39,493 nucleotides of DNA, taken from assembly GCA_004151065.3 (NCBI GenBank), contig NWUY0300016247.1, forward strand, positions 19,672 to 59,164, in the 5' to 3' direction. How positions within the stretch are numbered: position 1 is the first letter of the stretch; the number at the start of each line of letters is the position of its first letter. Positions 1-11,739 of the stretch are shown here, piece after piece. Source of the stretch: Larix sibirica (lineage: Eukaryota; Streptophyta; Pinopsida; Pinales; Pinaceae). A model generated the notes under the pieces. That model was not told where the DNA came from. It saw only the letters and a program-made list of their open reading frames with translations, and ran no database searches. The position numbers and the translations under genes are program-made.

Positions 1-1070
1 GTCGAAATTGCAAGCATAAAATTTCGGGATCAAATTAACGGGTGGCTATAAACTTTCCCATAATATATTCTATTGAAAAATATAAAAATAAAATTATATA
101 TATATAAAAATTTTACCTTCCAAAATAACTAAAATAAAATAAAATGCTTTTAAACTATATAAATCTTAAATTCATCAATTATATAAGTGGGAGAGAAACA
201 TCATGATATTTTATATATAAATGAGTGACTCATAAAGAAACATCATGATATTTTATATATATGAATGAGTGGCTCATAAATATAATGGCATTTTTTTTAA
301 TGTCTACACTTATTAATACAATAACCAGTAAATTATTTCATTATTTCATACGGAATTGGAAATATAAATCAATTTATTTTCAATCTTTTCATATATTTTA
401 TGAATTTTATTAATTGATAAATAAATACATATTGTAGTAAAACATAATTATAATTTATTTCTTATATTTTATGGATTCGATTCGATTAATTAAGAAATAT
501 AATATTGTAATAAAAAATAATTATAATTTATTTTAATGTTTTGGTTTCGTTCATTTATTTCATGTATAATGTACGCTATGTTCGTTATGAAATTTTGATT
601 ATCTTAGAATATACCAAAATCTGTCGAACAGAGTTCACGAAATTTTCCATTTTGTCAACTTAGATAATCTGTTTTCGAATTTAGTTTTCACCGTTCGCTT
701 GGAAAATCAGTTCGCGTGATAACAAAATATTTGTGGAACAATTGTGGAAATATTTATGGAACAATACAATTTCCCCAAACTTACTCCAAAAACATACTGC
801 AAATATTGACAACACGATCATTTCTTCAAAATGGATCGATGCAAGTCGATTCTTGCTGCTGGTACTTTGCGCCGAAGAGTCGTGCCGACCTCAAAGATTT
901 ACGGGCTTTCGCAGAAATGATTCCGACATGAAAGATTTGCAGTCTGATGGAGAAATGTTAATAATTGCTTTGTGGGTCTTTAAATTCTAGGCCTATTAGG
1001 CGAAAGTACGAGCTTATGCCATTACTGCCCTTATCTCAATTTTGCAATATCGACGGAGAAATCACCGGGA
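1..1070. other. AT-rich upstream region of the transporter gene
   Basis: This is very AT-rich DNA with no supported gene. Short open frames between about 716 and 990 begin at non-ATG codons and resemble nothing I know. The last 150 bases before the transporter ATG are less AT-rich and probably include its 5' untranslated region. I could not place a TATA box or transcription start convincingly among the many TATA-like strings. Confidence 0.5.
194..279. repeat. 42-bp tandem duplication
   Basis: Two adjacent units (194-235 and 236-279) share AGAAACATCATGATATTTTA and then a GAGTG-CTCATAA block, with a few substitutions and a 2-base length difference. It is a simple local duplication upstream of the transporter gene. 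Confidence 0.85.
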
Positions 1071-2369
1071 ATGGCGACCCAGAAGGCACCCACTGAGAAA
1101 TCTCCGTTACTTCCCCAGGTATCATCTTCTGCTCCTGAAAACCTATCTTCTGTAGGAAAAACCTTCGGGAATATCTTAATATCGATTGTAGGAGCAGGAG
1201 TGCTGGGATTGCCATATACTTTCATGAAGACTGGATGGCTTTCAGGCCTAATTGTACTGATATTGGTGTCGTGCATTGCCTATTATGGCATGATGCTGTT
1301 GGTGTGGTCTAAGAGAGCCCTGCAAAGGCAAGGGTTGCATAAAATAGACAGCTTTGGCGATCTGGGCTTTGCTGTATATGGAAGAACAGGGAAAGCCATG
1401 GTGGATTTAATGGTGGTACTCGCCATGGCAGGAGTCTGCGTGGGTTATCTCATATTCATAGGGAATACTCTGTCTTACATGTTTACAGGATCCAAACCCC
1501 AGCCCCTTCCCAAATCCCAAGAATCCTCTTTGAATCCTCATGGAATCTTTTGGTCTTCTTCGTTGGGTGTTACTAGGAAGGTAGGCTTCATATGGGCCAT
1601 TTTCCCATTGGAGCTCGTCATGAGTGGGATTCGAACCCTTAACCATCTGGCCCCTTTTAGTATATTTGCAGATATTGTTGACATTTCTGCAATGCTGACT
1701 GTTGTAGTGCAAGATGTGTTGTCCATTTTGAGTACTTCGGGTCCTGATATTCAGGCCTTTACTGGTTTCTCTGCTATTCCTTATGGAGTGGGTGTAGCAA
1801 TCTATGCATTTGAAGGGGTAAGCATGATTTTGCCCCTTGAATTAGCTATGGAGAAAAAACATAGATTTGGTGGAGTTTTGGGGCTTGCATTTGTCTTCAT
1901 TGCTCTCATTTATGGGGGTTTCGGAGCATTCGGGTATTTTGCTTTTGGAAGTGCAACAAGAGATATCGTAACTCTTAACTTGGGAAAGAATTGGATCACA
2001 GATTTTGTTCAGATTGCCCTATGTCTGAACCTTTTCTTCACATTTCCGCTGATGATGAATCCTGTTTATCAAGTCCTAGAAGGGAGGTTTAGCAGAGGGG
2101 AGTTTTCCTTCATCCTCAGATCTGTGACGATTTTCTCAATAACAATAGTGTCAATTTTTGTCCCTTCATTTGCAGATTTTTTGTCTCTGATTGGGAGCAG
2201 TATTTGTTGTATTTTAGGTTTTATATTTCCTGCTCTCTTTCATCTGCATGCTTGTTGGCATGAGTTGTCTTTGATATGGATCCTTGCAGATGCCTTGCTT
2301 ATTGCATTTGGCATTGTCTTTGGCATTGCTGGGACGGTTTCGTCTATTACTCAAATCTGTACCAACTAA
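1071..2369 (+). CDS. AVT3: AVT3-type vacuolar amino acid transporter (AAAP family)
   Basis: An uninterrupted 432-residue frame encodes a polytopic membrane protein of the amino acid/auxin permease superfamily. The first membrane segment carries GAGVLGLPYTF (residues 41-51), typical of the AVT3/ANTL branch. About eleven hydrophobic segments can be placed, roughly at 32-51, 57-79, 108-131, 172-190, 196-217, 236-257, 267-292, 308-328, 349-367, 370-392 and 400-425. Known plant AVT3 proteins are about the same length, lie in the vacuolar membrane and export neutral amino acids to the cytosol; substrate specificity here is inference. Residues 9-14 (EKSPLL) fit the acidic dileucine signal [D/E]xxxL[L/I] used in tonoplast sorting. 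The ATG has G at -3 and +4. No intron is needed, which agrees with the single-exon structure usual in this branch. It is the only intact gene in the window. Subtype A, B or C cannot be assigned. Confidence 0.93.
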   Translation: MATQKAPTEKSPLLPQVSSSAPENLSSVGKTFGNILISIVGAGVLGLPYTFMKTGWLSGLIVLILVSCIAYYGMMLLVWSKRALQRQGLHKIDSFGDLGFAVYGRTGKAMVDLMVVLAMAGVCVGYLIFIGNTLSYMFTGSKPQPLPKSQESSLNPHGIFWSSSLGVTRKVGFIWAIFPLELVMSGIRTLNHLAPFSIFADIVDISAMLTVVVQDVLSILSTSGPDIQAFTGFSAIPYGVGVAIYAFEGVSMILPLELAMEKKHRFGGVLGLAFVFIALIYGGFGAFGYFAFGSATRDIVTLNLGKNWITDFVQIALCLNLFFTFPLMMNPVYQVLEGRFSRGEFSFILRSVTIFSITIVSIFVPSFADFLSLIGSSICCILGFIFPALFHLHACWHELSLIWILADALLIAFGIVFGIAGTVSSITQICTN

Positions 2370-3656
2370 ACTTTGTTGTAAGTGGCCAGTGTGGACCTTC
2401 CAAGCCACTGTAAAAACATGAAAACCTAATGAGCATGGAGTTATATTTGAGCCGTGAGTTTCACCAGCTCAAAATCAAACTCCACGTAAAGATGTCCATA
2501 TTATCAACTGCCAAAATTAACAGTGCAGTGCTTGTATGTCAGATCGCTTTCCTTGCCGTCAGTGCAATTAAAGCATTCAGTATGTATTTGTAATTTCTAT
2601 TGGGGATTGTAACTGTTTTAATTGGATATCATTCAGTTTTATCATTTCCTGACACTGATCTTATTGAAGTTGTAGCTAGAAGCATGTAGTTTGTAGGCTA
2701 AGGTTTCTGTAAACAGGAAAAATACTTTAGTGATAAAAGAACAGCTGCAGTCACTTCAAAGATTTATGATCTTAGTAACAGTAGGTTTAGTAATTTATTT
2801 ATTTGGCTGCTTTCTATGTATGTATTTGTTAACCAATGATGATCTCTTTTTTTGCATAAGAAATTATAAAATTCTAGGTACTGAGATTGTGTAGTCCAAT
2901 AGATAGACTCAAGAGTGACACTAGTTTCAAACCAAAAAGAACTGAGAAGACAAAACAGACGTTGGCATTGGCTGCAAGGAAGCAATATTATCGCCTATCA
3001 ATGGACTATACGAATAATCCATGCCCATGATGGGACAGAACAAAGTTATTGGAGTGGCTTTCTGCAAAGAAGGTGATGCCAAGATATGAATCATGGTACC
3101 TTATGCCCTTTGGTTGGGTTATTTGTTTGACCTTTTTTACTAGAGGTATGCTTAGTGGATTTCTCTGTGAAGAGAGCTTGAATAAAAAGTGCATTTCTCT
3201 AATGGTATTTGAATAAGAAGTGCATTTATTTGAGGTAGGTTATAGCTAGTGCAACAGAATTTTTGGGCATATAGCTTGCAGATTTTTCCGAGTGTCACTG
3301 CTAAGAGTAGTAATTTTAGGATGCCTGTGGAAGTTGATGGCTGTTCATAGAGATTGTGAATGCAAACCCCACTTGGAACTACCCAACTGAAACTACTAGA
3401 GCTATCCCTGCCCACCAATTGTCACAAATGACTACCATTAAAATTACAATTAGTATGGGCCAGAGCAAGATTTCACTTGTTCCTGCTGGCGTTTACATTC
3501 ATTTCAGAGGGAGATGATGAAACTAATAATTTAGGATAGATATGTGTACACAAGCATGTATTTTTTTCCCTACAGTCCTGACAATCTGTGAGTAGAGTCT
3601 CAGATACCATGATAGAGGAAGGTCCCAATAAGAAAATAGCTACCGTACAAAAGTAA
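2370..3656. other. 3' flank of the transporter gene, no further gene
   Basis: The region is moderately AT-rich and begins with the presumed 3' untranslated region. Several AT-rich polyadenylation-like strings occur, but none can be chosen from sequence alone. Open frames on the minus strand at 2764-3418 show no recognisable protein features. Confidence 0.5.
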
Positions 3657-3933
3657 TTTTATTGAAAGTATTTTTGGTTGTTGAAGAATGGAAAGCCGAT
3701 GAAACCAAGCAAGGCAATGCATATTCTTAAAAAAAAAAGAGGTCAACGAAAAACATTGATTTTTGGATACACATTTCAAAAAACCTGAGACTTATTTTAT
3801 TGAAAGTATTTTTGGTTGTTGAAGAAAGGGGAGCCGATGAAACCAAGCAAGGCAATGCATATTGTTAAAAAAAAGTAGAGGTCAACGAAAAACATTGATT
3901 TTTGGATACACATTTCAAAAAACCTGAGACTTA
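3657..3933. repeat. 138-bp tandem duplication
   Basis: Two head-to-tail units (3657-3794 and 3795-3933) are nearly identical. They differ at a few bases (for example GAATGGAAAGCC versus GAAAGGGGAGCC) and in the length of an A run. The high identity points to a recent slippage or unequal-exchange event. Confidence 0.93.
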
Positions 3934-4150
3934 AAACTGGAATGACTTATTCAAATGGAGAGAAAACAATACCCCTGATCTATATCCCAATGTGATATGT
4001 CCTGCAATAAAGAGGGATGTAAATTATAGTTAGCTCCTAAAGATTGGTGCACTCTACTCTTGTAACATTTGGTACTATGCTGTTTTTATCCCATTTTTAT
4101 GTTTTCATTGATTCATAATAAGTTAATAACATTATAATCAATGATGATGA

Positions 4151-4860
4151 TAATATTAGTGCAGATGCATTTTAATCCCAGCCTTATTAAGTATTTGCTC
4201 TTATAATATTTAAGATTATAATAATAATATTGGTGTATAATATTTAAGATTATAATAATAATATTGGTGTAGATTTATTTTAATCTTTCATTTATTATTT
4301 AAAAAGAGATAATTTTTTTTTAAAACTTATATATTATATATTTTAATTTCATATATTTAAAATTAAGATAAATGTATATTCTCTTATATATATATTTTTT
4401 AAAGAGAGACACTGTTATCCGAGTCGGAGCATTAAGCACCATATAATGAACATCTCTCTCCCCATCATAAAACACCTTACTTCTTTTTACTTGAAAAGTT
4501 ATTAAACAATATATAAGGAATAATAATATTAGTGTAAATGCATTTTAATCTCAGACTTATTAAGTATTTGCTTTTATAATATTTGAGATTATAATAATAA
4601 TATTGGTATATATTTATCTTAATCTTACATTTATTATAAAATAACAAATGAAGAGATAATTTTTTTTATAAACATATATACTATATATTTTAATTTTATA
4701 TATTTAAAATTAAGATAAAGATAAATGTATGTTTTTTTATATTTTTTTCAAAGAGATATTGTTATCCGAGTAAGAGCATTAAGCACTAAGTAATGGACAA
4801 CTCTCTCCCAAATCATAAAACACCTTTCTTCTTTTTACTTAAAAAATAATTAAACAACAT
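4151..4860. repeat. Diverged 373-bp tandem duplication
   Basis: A block starting AGTGCAGATGCATTTTAATC near 4158 recurs near 4531 in the same order. It continues through TTATTAAGTATTTGC, TTATCCGAGT, GCATTAAGCAC and CATAAAACACCTT. A third partial copy, with the same CATAAAACACC and ACTAAGTAATG strings, lies at about 6886-7100. Substitutions and indels are frequent, so this is an old duplication. No coding content. Confidence 0.85.
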
Positions 4861-6177
4861 ATAAAAATAATTTTTTAAATTAAATATATTTAAAATAAAG
4901 AAGTAATTAAAGAATATATAAAAAATATTTTTTAATAAATACAAAATATATAACTAAATAAACAATATATAACTAAATATATTTATGTTTGTTTATATTT
5001 CTAAAATAACTTATACATATATGAGAAACAATTTATATGAAAAAGCACAAAGTAATGTACACTTCATTTCCACAATTCTTAATAACCAGCATACTGTTGA
5101 TAATGCCACTATCAGAGATCTAAATGGCCTTATTCCATGAAGATGGATGGCTTTATCTATATATGAAAAATTTACAGATAATATAGGCATATGCTTTTCA
5201 CAATGAATAATATGTATGCAAAAATCACATAGAATGCTAAATGTAGTTTTTTAGTTAAAGTTTTATTATTATTAATATAAATAAATTTACAGAATTTTAA
5301 TTAAACAAAAGGATATCTACATAATAAACCTGTTCAAATTACAAACAATACAATAATAAGAATAATTCACTGTGATCACTCAGCTATGAAACCTGGTCAA
5401 ATTATCTTCAATTCTAATGCACCACATTGGAAGCACAATGGATTGTAAACTGGCAGAATTTTTGCCCAATTTACCACTGTCATAGAGTCCCCAATTTTTT
5501 TTCTCTCTCAAAGGCTGCTTTGCTGCAGGATGAAGACTTTTTATTTTGGAAAGAGTATATTGTTTTTTATTTTGGGAAGAGTATATTGATTGCCATCTGG
5601 AACATGATGGTCATATACAATTTTTGACTAAACTCTTGTTTGTCCTAGATGGACACCTTTTAGATGTTTTGGTTGGGGCTCCTTTAGTTTTTCTAAACAG
5701 GATTTTTTCTCTTTTAGACAGTCTTGGATACTATAAGTACTTTTTGATTCGAGAGAATAGCAAAAGTATGTTTTTTTTTTCTTCTTGAAAAAAAAAGAAA
5801 GGCTACTAATGTAGCAGTTTCAAATATATCTAAATAAAATTAAAAAATAGTGGTTCGATTAAGGTAAAACATGTGTTATAATTATTATTGATATAAACAA
5901 ATTTATAGAGTTTTAGCCAAACAAAGGGAAGGCCGACAATGCAGCATTTTCAAATATGAGTAAAATCTAAATAAAGTTTAAAAAAAGTGGTTCCATTAAA
6001 GTAAAACATATGGAATCATACAAATATAAACTAAAAGTTCATAGTCCATAAAGATATAATAACAATAAACAAAAGGTTGTGCAATGGAAGTACAAATAAA
6101 CTAAAAATTAAAAATTGCCTGGTTGGAAGAGTTTGGTCATGATCATCAAGTGCAGGGCCCCAAATAGGAATCAATGA
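4619..6177. repeat. Segmental duplication, upstream copy
   Basis: This ~1.56-kb segment is colinear with 6886-8378. Shared landmarks in order are CATAAAACACCTTTCTTC (4816/7055), CTTCATTTCCACAATTCTTA (5062/7229), CAATTCTAATGCACCACA (5409/7690), a LINE 3' tail, and CCCCAAATAGGAATCAA (6158/8363). I judge identity as high but clearly imperfect, with indels up to roughly 100 bases. Confidence 0.88.
5490..5796 (+). mobile_element. 3' tail of a 5'-truncated L1-type LINE
   Basis: The first bases encode LSKAALLQDEDFLFWKEYI, matching the end of the RNase H domain in the complete LINE of this window (LSKESLDGDVGFLYWKEW near 30.5 kb). A 25-base internal duplication (TTATTTTGGAAAGAGTATAT, repeated once) interrupts it. 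The untranslated tail then has CTTTTTGATT, a GAATA-CAAA block, a T run, CTTCTTG and a terminal A run. The complete LINE ends the same way (CTCTTGAAAAAAA). Only the last ~300 bases were inserted. The element predates the segmental duplication because a counterpart sits in the downstream copy. Confidence 0.75.
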
Positions 6178-6884
6178 GCCCATCCTTCTAGATGGACACT
6201 AAAGTTTTAGGTTTGTAAATTAAACTAAATGCATAGCTCAAGTTTTATTTTTATTTTTTTATAATAGAATATTTTGTTTTGTCCAAATTTATGGTGTAAT
6301 TTACCATTTGCCATGTACTATTTTTTTTTGCATACAACATATATATTTAAATTTCTGCATTATTTAATTTTAAACGGTATCTAGTGCATATATATAATAT
6401 GAATTTTTGCATTTCATTCACAATATTAAATATCAATAATCTAACTAAAAATACCAGTAGAATACCTGCATGTTAATCACTGAATGAACTTAAATGTAGA
6501 ATACATGTCACTGTGGGTTGTAGTAGATTCCATAGCTCTCACGGCATTCCATAGATCCCCTTAGCAACCAGAAAAAAAGATGTGTCCACCCTGTCGACCA
6601 GTTACAATCTTGCTGGCCCTAGGATATCAATGGATATCCTAGCCCTCGAGCCCACAACCAATAATCCCCATAGAAGCCTTGTCCTTAGTTCAATAATCCT
6701 ACTGTTCAGTGAATTTCCCCCCTCCTCATTGGATTTTTCTCCCTCCACTAATCCTCGAGTCGTCTCCCTCCTCGGAATATTTCACTTCTCAAGACAAATC
6801 CTCAGAGTTCTCCCACAATAACCCCCCCTACTTCGTTAAATCTTCCCTTAAATATAAATTTTCCTCCTCCATAACTTCCTTGTC
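6178..6884. other. Spacer before the first assembly gap, no gene seen
   Basis: This AT-rich DNA becomes more C-rich at 6540-6840. A 79-codon frame (6582-6821) lies in the C-rich part but has no recognisable motif. Confidence 0.45.
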
Positions 6885-6885
6885 N
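6885..6885. other. Assembly ambiguity (single N)
   Basis: A single N lies directly before the downstream copy of the segmental duplication. Homology to 4619 onward begins at the next base, so this is probably a contig join. Confidence 0.8.
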
Positions 6886-8378
6886 TAATTTCACATTTAC
6901 TATAAAATAATAAAGAGATAATTTTTTTTATAAACATATATACTATATTTTAATTTCATATATTTAAAATTAAGATAAATGTATGTTCTCTTATATATAT
7001 TTTTTTATCCTAATAAAAACATTAATCACTAAGTAATGCACATCTCTCCCAAATCATAAAACACCTTTCTTCTTTTTACTTTAAAAAATAATTAAACAAC
7101 ATATAAAACTATATATTTTAAAACTAAATATATTTAAAATTTAAAATTAAAATAGATATATATTTATTTATATTTTTAAAATAACTTTTATATATATGAG
7201 GAACAATTTATATAAATAAGCATAAAGTAATGTATACTTCATTTCCACAATTCTTAATAACCAGCATACTATTGATAATGCATACTATTGATAATGCCAC
7301 TGGAAGAGATCCAAACGGCCTTATTCCATCAAGATGAATGGTTTTATCTATATATGAAAAATTTACAGACAATAGGCATATGCTTTTCACAATGAGTGAT
7401 ATGCATGCAAAAATCACATAGAATGCTAAATATAATTTTTTAGTTAAAGTTTTATTATTATTAATATAAATAAATTTACAGAATTTTAACTAAACAAAGT
7501 GATATCTAATTAAAAAATAGTGGTTTGTAGCATTATAAAATTTAAAAATAGTGGTTCGATATAATGCTAAATATAATTATTTTAGTTAAGAGTTTTATTA
7601 TTTATTAATATAAATAAATTTGTAGAGTTTTAACCAAACAAAGGGAATGTTGTCCACCCACTTATGGAACCTGTTCAAAATATCTTCAATTCTAATGCAC
7701 CACACTAGAAGCCCTGCCAAAAATTTTGCCCAATTTACCACTATCATAGAGTCCCCAAATTTTTTTATCCCTCAAAGTCTCCTTTAGTGCACGATAAGGC
7801 TTTTTATTTTGGGAAGAGGATATTGATGGTCATCTAGAACATGATGGTCATATATAAATTTTTGACTGAACTCTTGTTTGTCTTAGATGGACATCTATTA
7901 GATGTTGGTGATGTATGTTATTGTGTTTTTGTAATCATGATTTTTTTTCTTTTAGACAGTCTTGGACACGATACATGTACTTTTTGATTCGAAAGAATAA
8001 CAAAGTATGTTTTTTTTCTTCTTGAAAAAAATATCTAAAAAAAATTCAAAAATAGTGGTTTGATTAAGGTAAAACACGTGTTATTATTATTATTGATATA
8101 AACAAATTTATAAAGTTTTAACCAAACAAAGGGAAGGTTGACAATGCAGCATTTCCAAACATGAGTAAAATCTAAATAAAGTTAAAAAATAGTGGTTCCA
8201 TTAAAGTAAAACATGTGTAATCATACAAATATTAACCAAAAGTTTATAGTCCATAAAGATATAATAACAATAAACAAAAGGTTGCAGTGGGAGTACAAAT
8301 AAACTAAAAATTAAAAATTGCATGTTTGGAAGAGTTTGGTCATGATCATGTAGTGCAAGGCCCCAAATAGGAATCAAG
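6886..8378. repeat. Segmental duplication, downstream copy
   Basis: Counterpart of 4619-6177, beginning immediately after the N. Relative to the upstream copy it contains an extra stretch around 7500-7600 and lacks about 30 bases after the LINE poly(A). Divergence is visible throughout, so it is not a plain repeat of identical reads. An alternative allele (haplotig) placed in tandem remains possible. Confidence 0.85.
7745..8031 (+). mobile_element. Second copy of the LINE 3' tail
   Basis: Counterpart of the tail at 5490-5796. It retains a reading stretch like FLFWEEDIDGHLEHDGH, then the CTTTTTGATT block, the T run and CTTCTTGAAAAAAA at 8018-8031. It lacks the internal 25-base duplication of the other copy, so that duplication arose after the two segments separated. 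Confidence 0.72.
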
Positions 8379-10160
8379 GATTGACATCTTAGAGTTCCCA
8401 ACCATCAACGGGAGGCTCTAAAGGCCTTGACCCTTTAGAGATGGTCATGGCTAGTGTATGTTATTGTTTGTCATTACAAGGTGGGGTTGGACCAATTCTT
8501 GTGCTCATGACATTTGTGCACTTCTTTGTTGACTTGGTGGCAAGGCTTATTGTCATCTCTTGGTGTGGGTTAAGAAGGTCCATGTGGCTCTTGCTTGTGC
8601 TACAATGGACCCCACCTAAGAAGTCCAAAAGTGGTCGAAATGGTCCATCTCCACTCTTACTTTTTGAACTTACATTATGATTTGCATAGATAAGTTGGCA
8701 CATGATAATGTGTGATCATATTAGTAGAAACTTTTTGTTGAGACTAATTTAAATCAATGTTATTATGCTTCTCCCAAAGCCAATACACAATTTTGACTCT
8801 AGCAAGAATCTAGGAAAAAGGAAACTCTCCAAAATATGGAGGTGGGGAGGTATTGTTGACATGGATACTGAACCTAGCCCCATGTTGACTTGGTTAAGGG
8901 ATAGAACCATAACAAGTTCTTGAGAGTCTCCTCTCTCCCACAGTGTGGATGACATGGATGTTACATGTGTTTCCAGAATGTAGGAATATGGGGAACATGG
9001 GTATGAGTATTGGATATGTCTAGAGGTTTCCCCCAAATTTGTAGGGAACGACAGGTTGTTAAAAAATTAGAAAAATATAAAAATAAAATAATTGTAAAAA
9101 CAAAATTTAACCTTAAATAGAAGTATTGATTGGTCATCGATAAGTTTAGTACACAAAATTGAGAACCTGTATCCAGAACAAAGTATGACTAGAACTAAAA
9201 TATGCTTCATTTTGTAGTTATTAATGATTACACCATATGTGTAAGGTGTACGTTAATTTTATTAGGAATTAATTTATACAGGTTGGGCATTGGAATCATA
9301 GCTATCAATAGGTAACATGCATCCTCTTTGCACGATATGCATAGATTTAAAAACATAAAACTTAAAAAGCTACAACTTTGTCTTCAACTAATATCTTTGT
9401 CTAGATCTTACATAAACTAGCATAGGATAATATTTAATAATAACCTATCTTTATTTATGCTTGTAAGAATTCAAGCCTCTACTTTAAATTTTAAACAAAA
9501 AAATACATGAAAATGTTAAGAAATGCACCAAAACTATTCAAAACTAAGAAAACTAGATAAAAAAAAAATTGCATTTGGAAAAGTGTATGGTCATAGAGAT
9601 GATGTACATGGGAAAGGGCAAATCCCTCACACCTTTTATATCCTGGTTACATTATAATATATATATATATATAATATGTTGTGTGTCTATATTGAAATTA
9701 GGAGTGCTTAAAATTCCAATATTTGACAGATTTGTTGATTTTGGAATAATAAAGCAAGAATTTCAAAGAAAATATTAGCATGAGCTTAGAGTTGAAAATA
9801 AGAAGCGTTAAACTTATTATTGCTGGCAGTTTTTGGATTAGAGAGCAGGTTTCAAACTTGAATTTTCATATACAAAATTAAAGTCAAGGGCATTTCTTGA
9901 AGAGCATTGTATGATAAACCTCATGATGATGGATTTAAACATTATACTTTCCATTTGATACCATAAAACGTTTCAATATTCGTACCAAAGGGAGTAGTTT
10001 ACTAGCCAGTCATTGATGTGTGGTAAAAAAACTAAGAAACAGTTTTGTAGATTTACACTTGGAAACTTTGAAAATGAGGAATGAATAGGGAATGAGGAAC
10101 TTTGAAACTCTTTGCGAATATTCCTAGTTAAAATAAATTGGGCCCACACTTGGTGGGAGA
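8379..10160. other. Intergenic, no gene seen
   Basis: Both strands carry short open frames (8441-8703; 8749-9036) without recognisable motifs or composition that would set them apart. A short (AT)n microsatellite lies at about 9656-9675. Confidence 0.5.
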
Positions 10161-10167
10161 TTTAGGA

Positions 10168-10400
10168 AAGATCTTCGATGGATAAGGAGATTCCTAAAGC
10201 TCCCAACCACAGGTAAGTTTGAATTGGGAGCTTTATGAAGCTCCCTATCCAATGAGGAGATTTTAGAAGCTCCTCAATGGATAGGGAGTTTCCTAAATCT
10301 CCCGATTGGAGTCTCCTATCGGAATGAGTATGAAGCTCCTCGATGGATAAGGAACTTCCTAAAGCTCTCGATTGGAGTTTTCTGTCGAAACAAGTATATG
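10168..10400. repeat. 66-bp degenerate tandem repeat
   Basis: Units built around CTCRATGGATARGGAG, TTCCTAAAGCTC, CGATTGGAGT and GTATATGAAG start near 10174, 10273 and 10339; the last two are 66 bases apart. On the minus strand the same DNA reads as a repeated peptide with LGxSLSIEEL. Because 66 is a multiple of three, that open frame is a by-product of the repeat. A 7-base hairpin (GGAGCTT, loop TATG, AAGCTCC) lies near 10229. Confidence 0.8.
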
Positions 10401-11739
10401 GAACAACATATTGGGAAACAAAACGTACCCAAAAATATCCCAATTACACACAAAATCTCCCACTCAATTTGGAGCATTTCGTACTAGCTCCCAAGCTGCC
10501 TATAGTGTGGGAACGTTGAACACGAGTCTCTTAATCCCAGGGAGAAGTACCTGTGCAAGATAGGTTCTACACACCCGCTTTCCACTAGAATGCCTCTCAG
10601 AGTGAAACATTGCTCAAAAACCTTTCTTGGGTTCCAACTCTAACTTCTAGAGATTTCAAAGCTGAAATAACCTTCATCGTGGATTCCAAGGGCTAGGATT
10701 TATTGATTTGACCCTCTAAGATAGGCTTTGAACAAAGTCACTTGTATCCCAGAGAAAATTTGCACTTGGCATAGGTTGTGGTGTTTCCCTATTTCTAGTC
10801 TTGCCACCATGCACGAGATCATTTGCATTGTCTTTGAGTCCACTCTATATTGAATTTATTGTTGTTCACTAGGCCCTATTTCCTTTTCAATTCTAGCTCA
10901 AGGGAGCCATTTTTTGCATCACATTGTCAAAAATAGTGAATGCCTTTCTTAAACAACCTCAAGGTTGAGTACTTGGAGGATTTAATTGAAGGCTTGCTTT
11001 CAAACTTTACGAGAGGGAACTACCATATGTGATATTGACTAAAAGAGATGTGGATTCAAAAAGACAAGTAGAGCACAACACCCTACTAGACCTTCCACTC
11101 AACCCGCGAAACAAAAGTAGCAACAAGCTTCATGGGAGAGGTTGTGATGAAAATACTTTCAAGCTAAACTCCATGCAAAGTTCTCTTATTGAAGGGGAGG
11201 CCCTCAGTGATCTAGTGCATAAGAAGAACTTTCCATGCTTCATTTCCCTCTACAACTAAAACCACCCATTTTGTGCACAAACCTTGGCCTTGAAGGCAAG
11301 CTTATATAGTAACCAACCCTCCACATCCTGTGGGGTGCAACAAAGCCCTTGGTGCAATTTTTAAAATTCCTTAATTTTATTGGTCCTTATTGAGGACCAT
11401 CTCCAACTTTAATTGCACAACTACCCAACCAAAAAAGTAATAGATATGCATCACAACAAAAAATGTTGGATATATTTGAAACTTCAACATTTATACATAT
11501 TTAAAACTTAGTAGTGAATGCCTAAAAATTTTGTAATTCATTTGTCTATTTTTTCACCTCTAACCACAATCTCCTATAAATATTTTGACAATACTTCAAA
11601 AACAAAGTTGAATATGTACACAAATTTGAATATCCAACCAAACTTAATGCAAGACTAATTCAACTCGGAAAACCAATGAAGGATAAACTTATAAAGTGTT
11701 AGCTCTTGCTATAACATTGTGTTATATCCCAAAGGACTT
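10401..11739. other. Intergenic, no gene seen
   Basis: Moderate GC content with short open frames on the + strand (10372-10563; 11029-11259). None has a recognisable domain. The region may be old retroelement sequence, but nothing in it identifies a family. Confidence 0.4.

Larger units (their letters stand above)
5262..8126. repeat. Dispersed ~50-bp AT-rich motif, five copies
   Basis: A motif of the form ATTATTATTRATATAAAYAA, then ATTTAYAGAGTTTTARYYAA and ACAAAG, occurs near 5262, 5885, 7447, 7597 and 8083, always in the same orientation. Two copies are explained by the segmental duplication, but the repetition within each segment is not. It may be the end of a small non-autonomous element. 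Function unknown. Confidence 0.6.

Noticed and set aside
716-990. Two overlapping open frames upstream of the transporter, possible uORFs
   Set aside because: Both begin at non-ATG codons and have no recognisable sequence.
3657-4860. CRISPR-like or satellite array
   Set aside because: There are only two or three units of unequal length without uniform spacers; they are ordinary tandem duplications in plant DNA.
8441-8703. Overlapping open frames on both strands
   Set aside because: Each is about 80 codons with no domain; opposite-strand openness reflects local composition, not coding.
10162-10443. Minus-strand frame with repeated LGxSLSIEEL peptide
   Set aside because: It is the translation of a 66-bp DNA tandem repeat; no homologous protein family is recognised.
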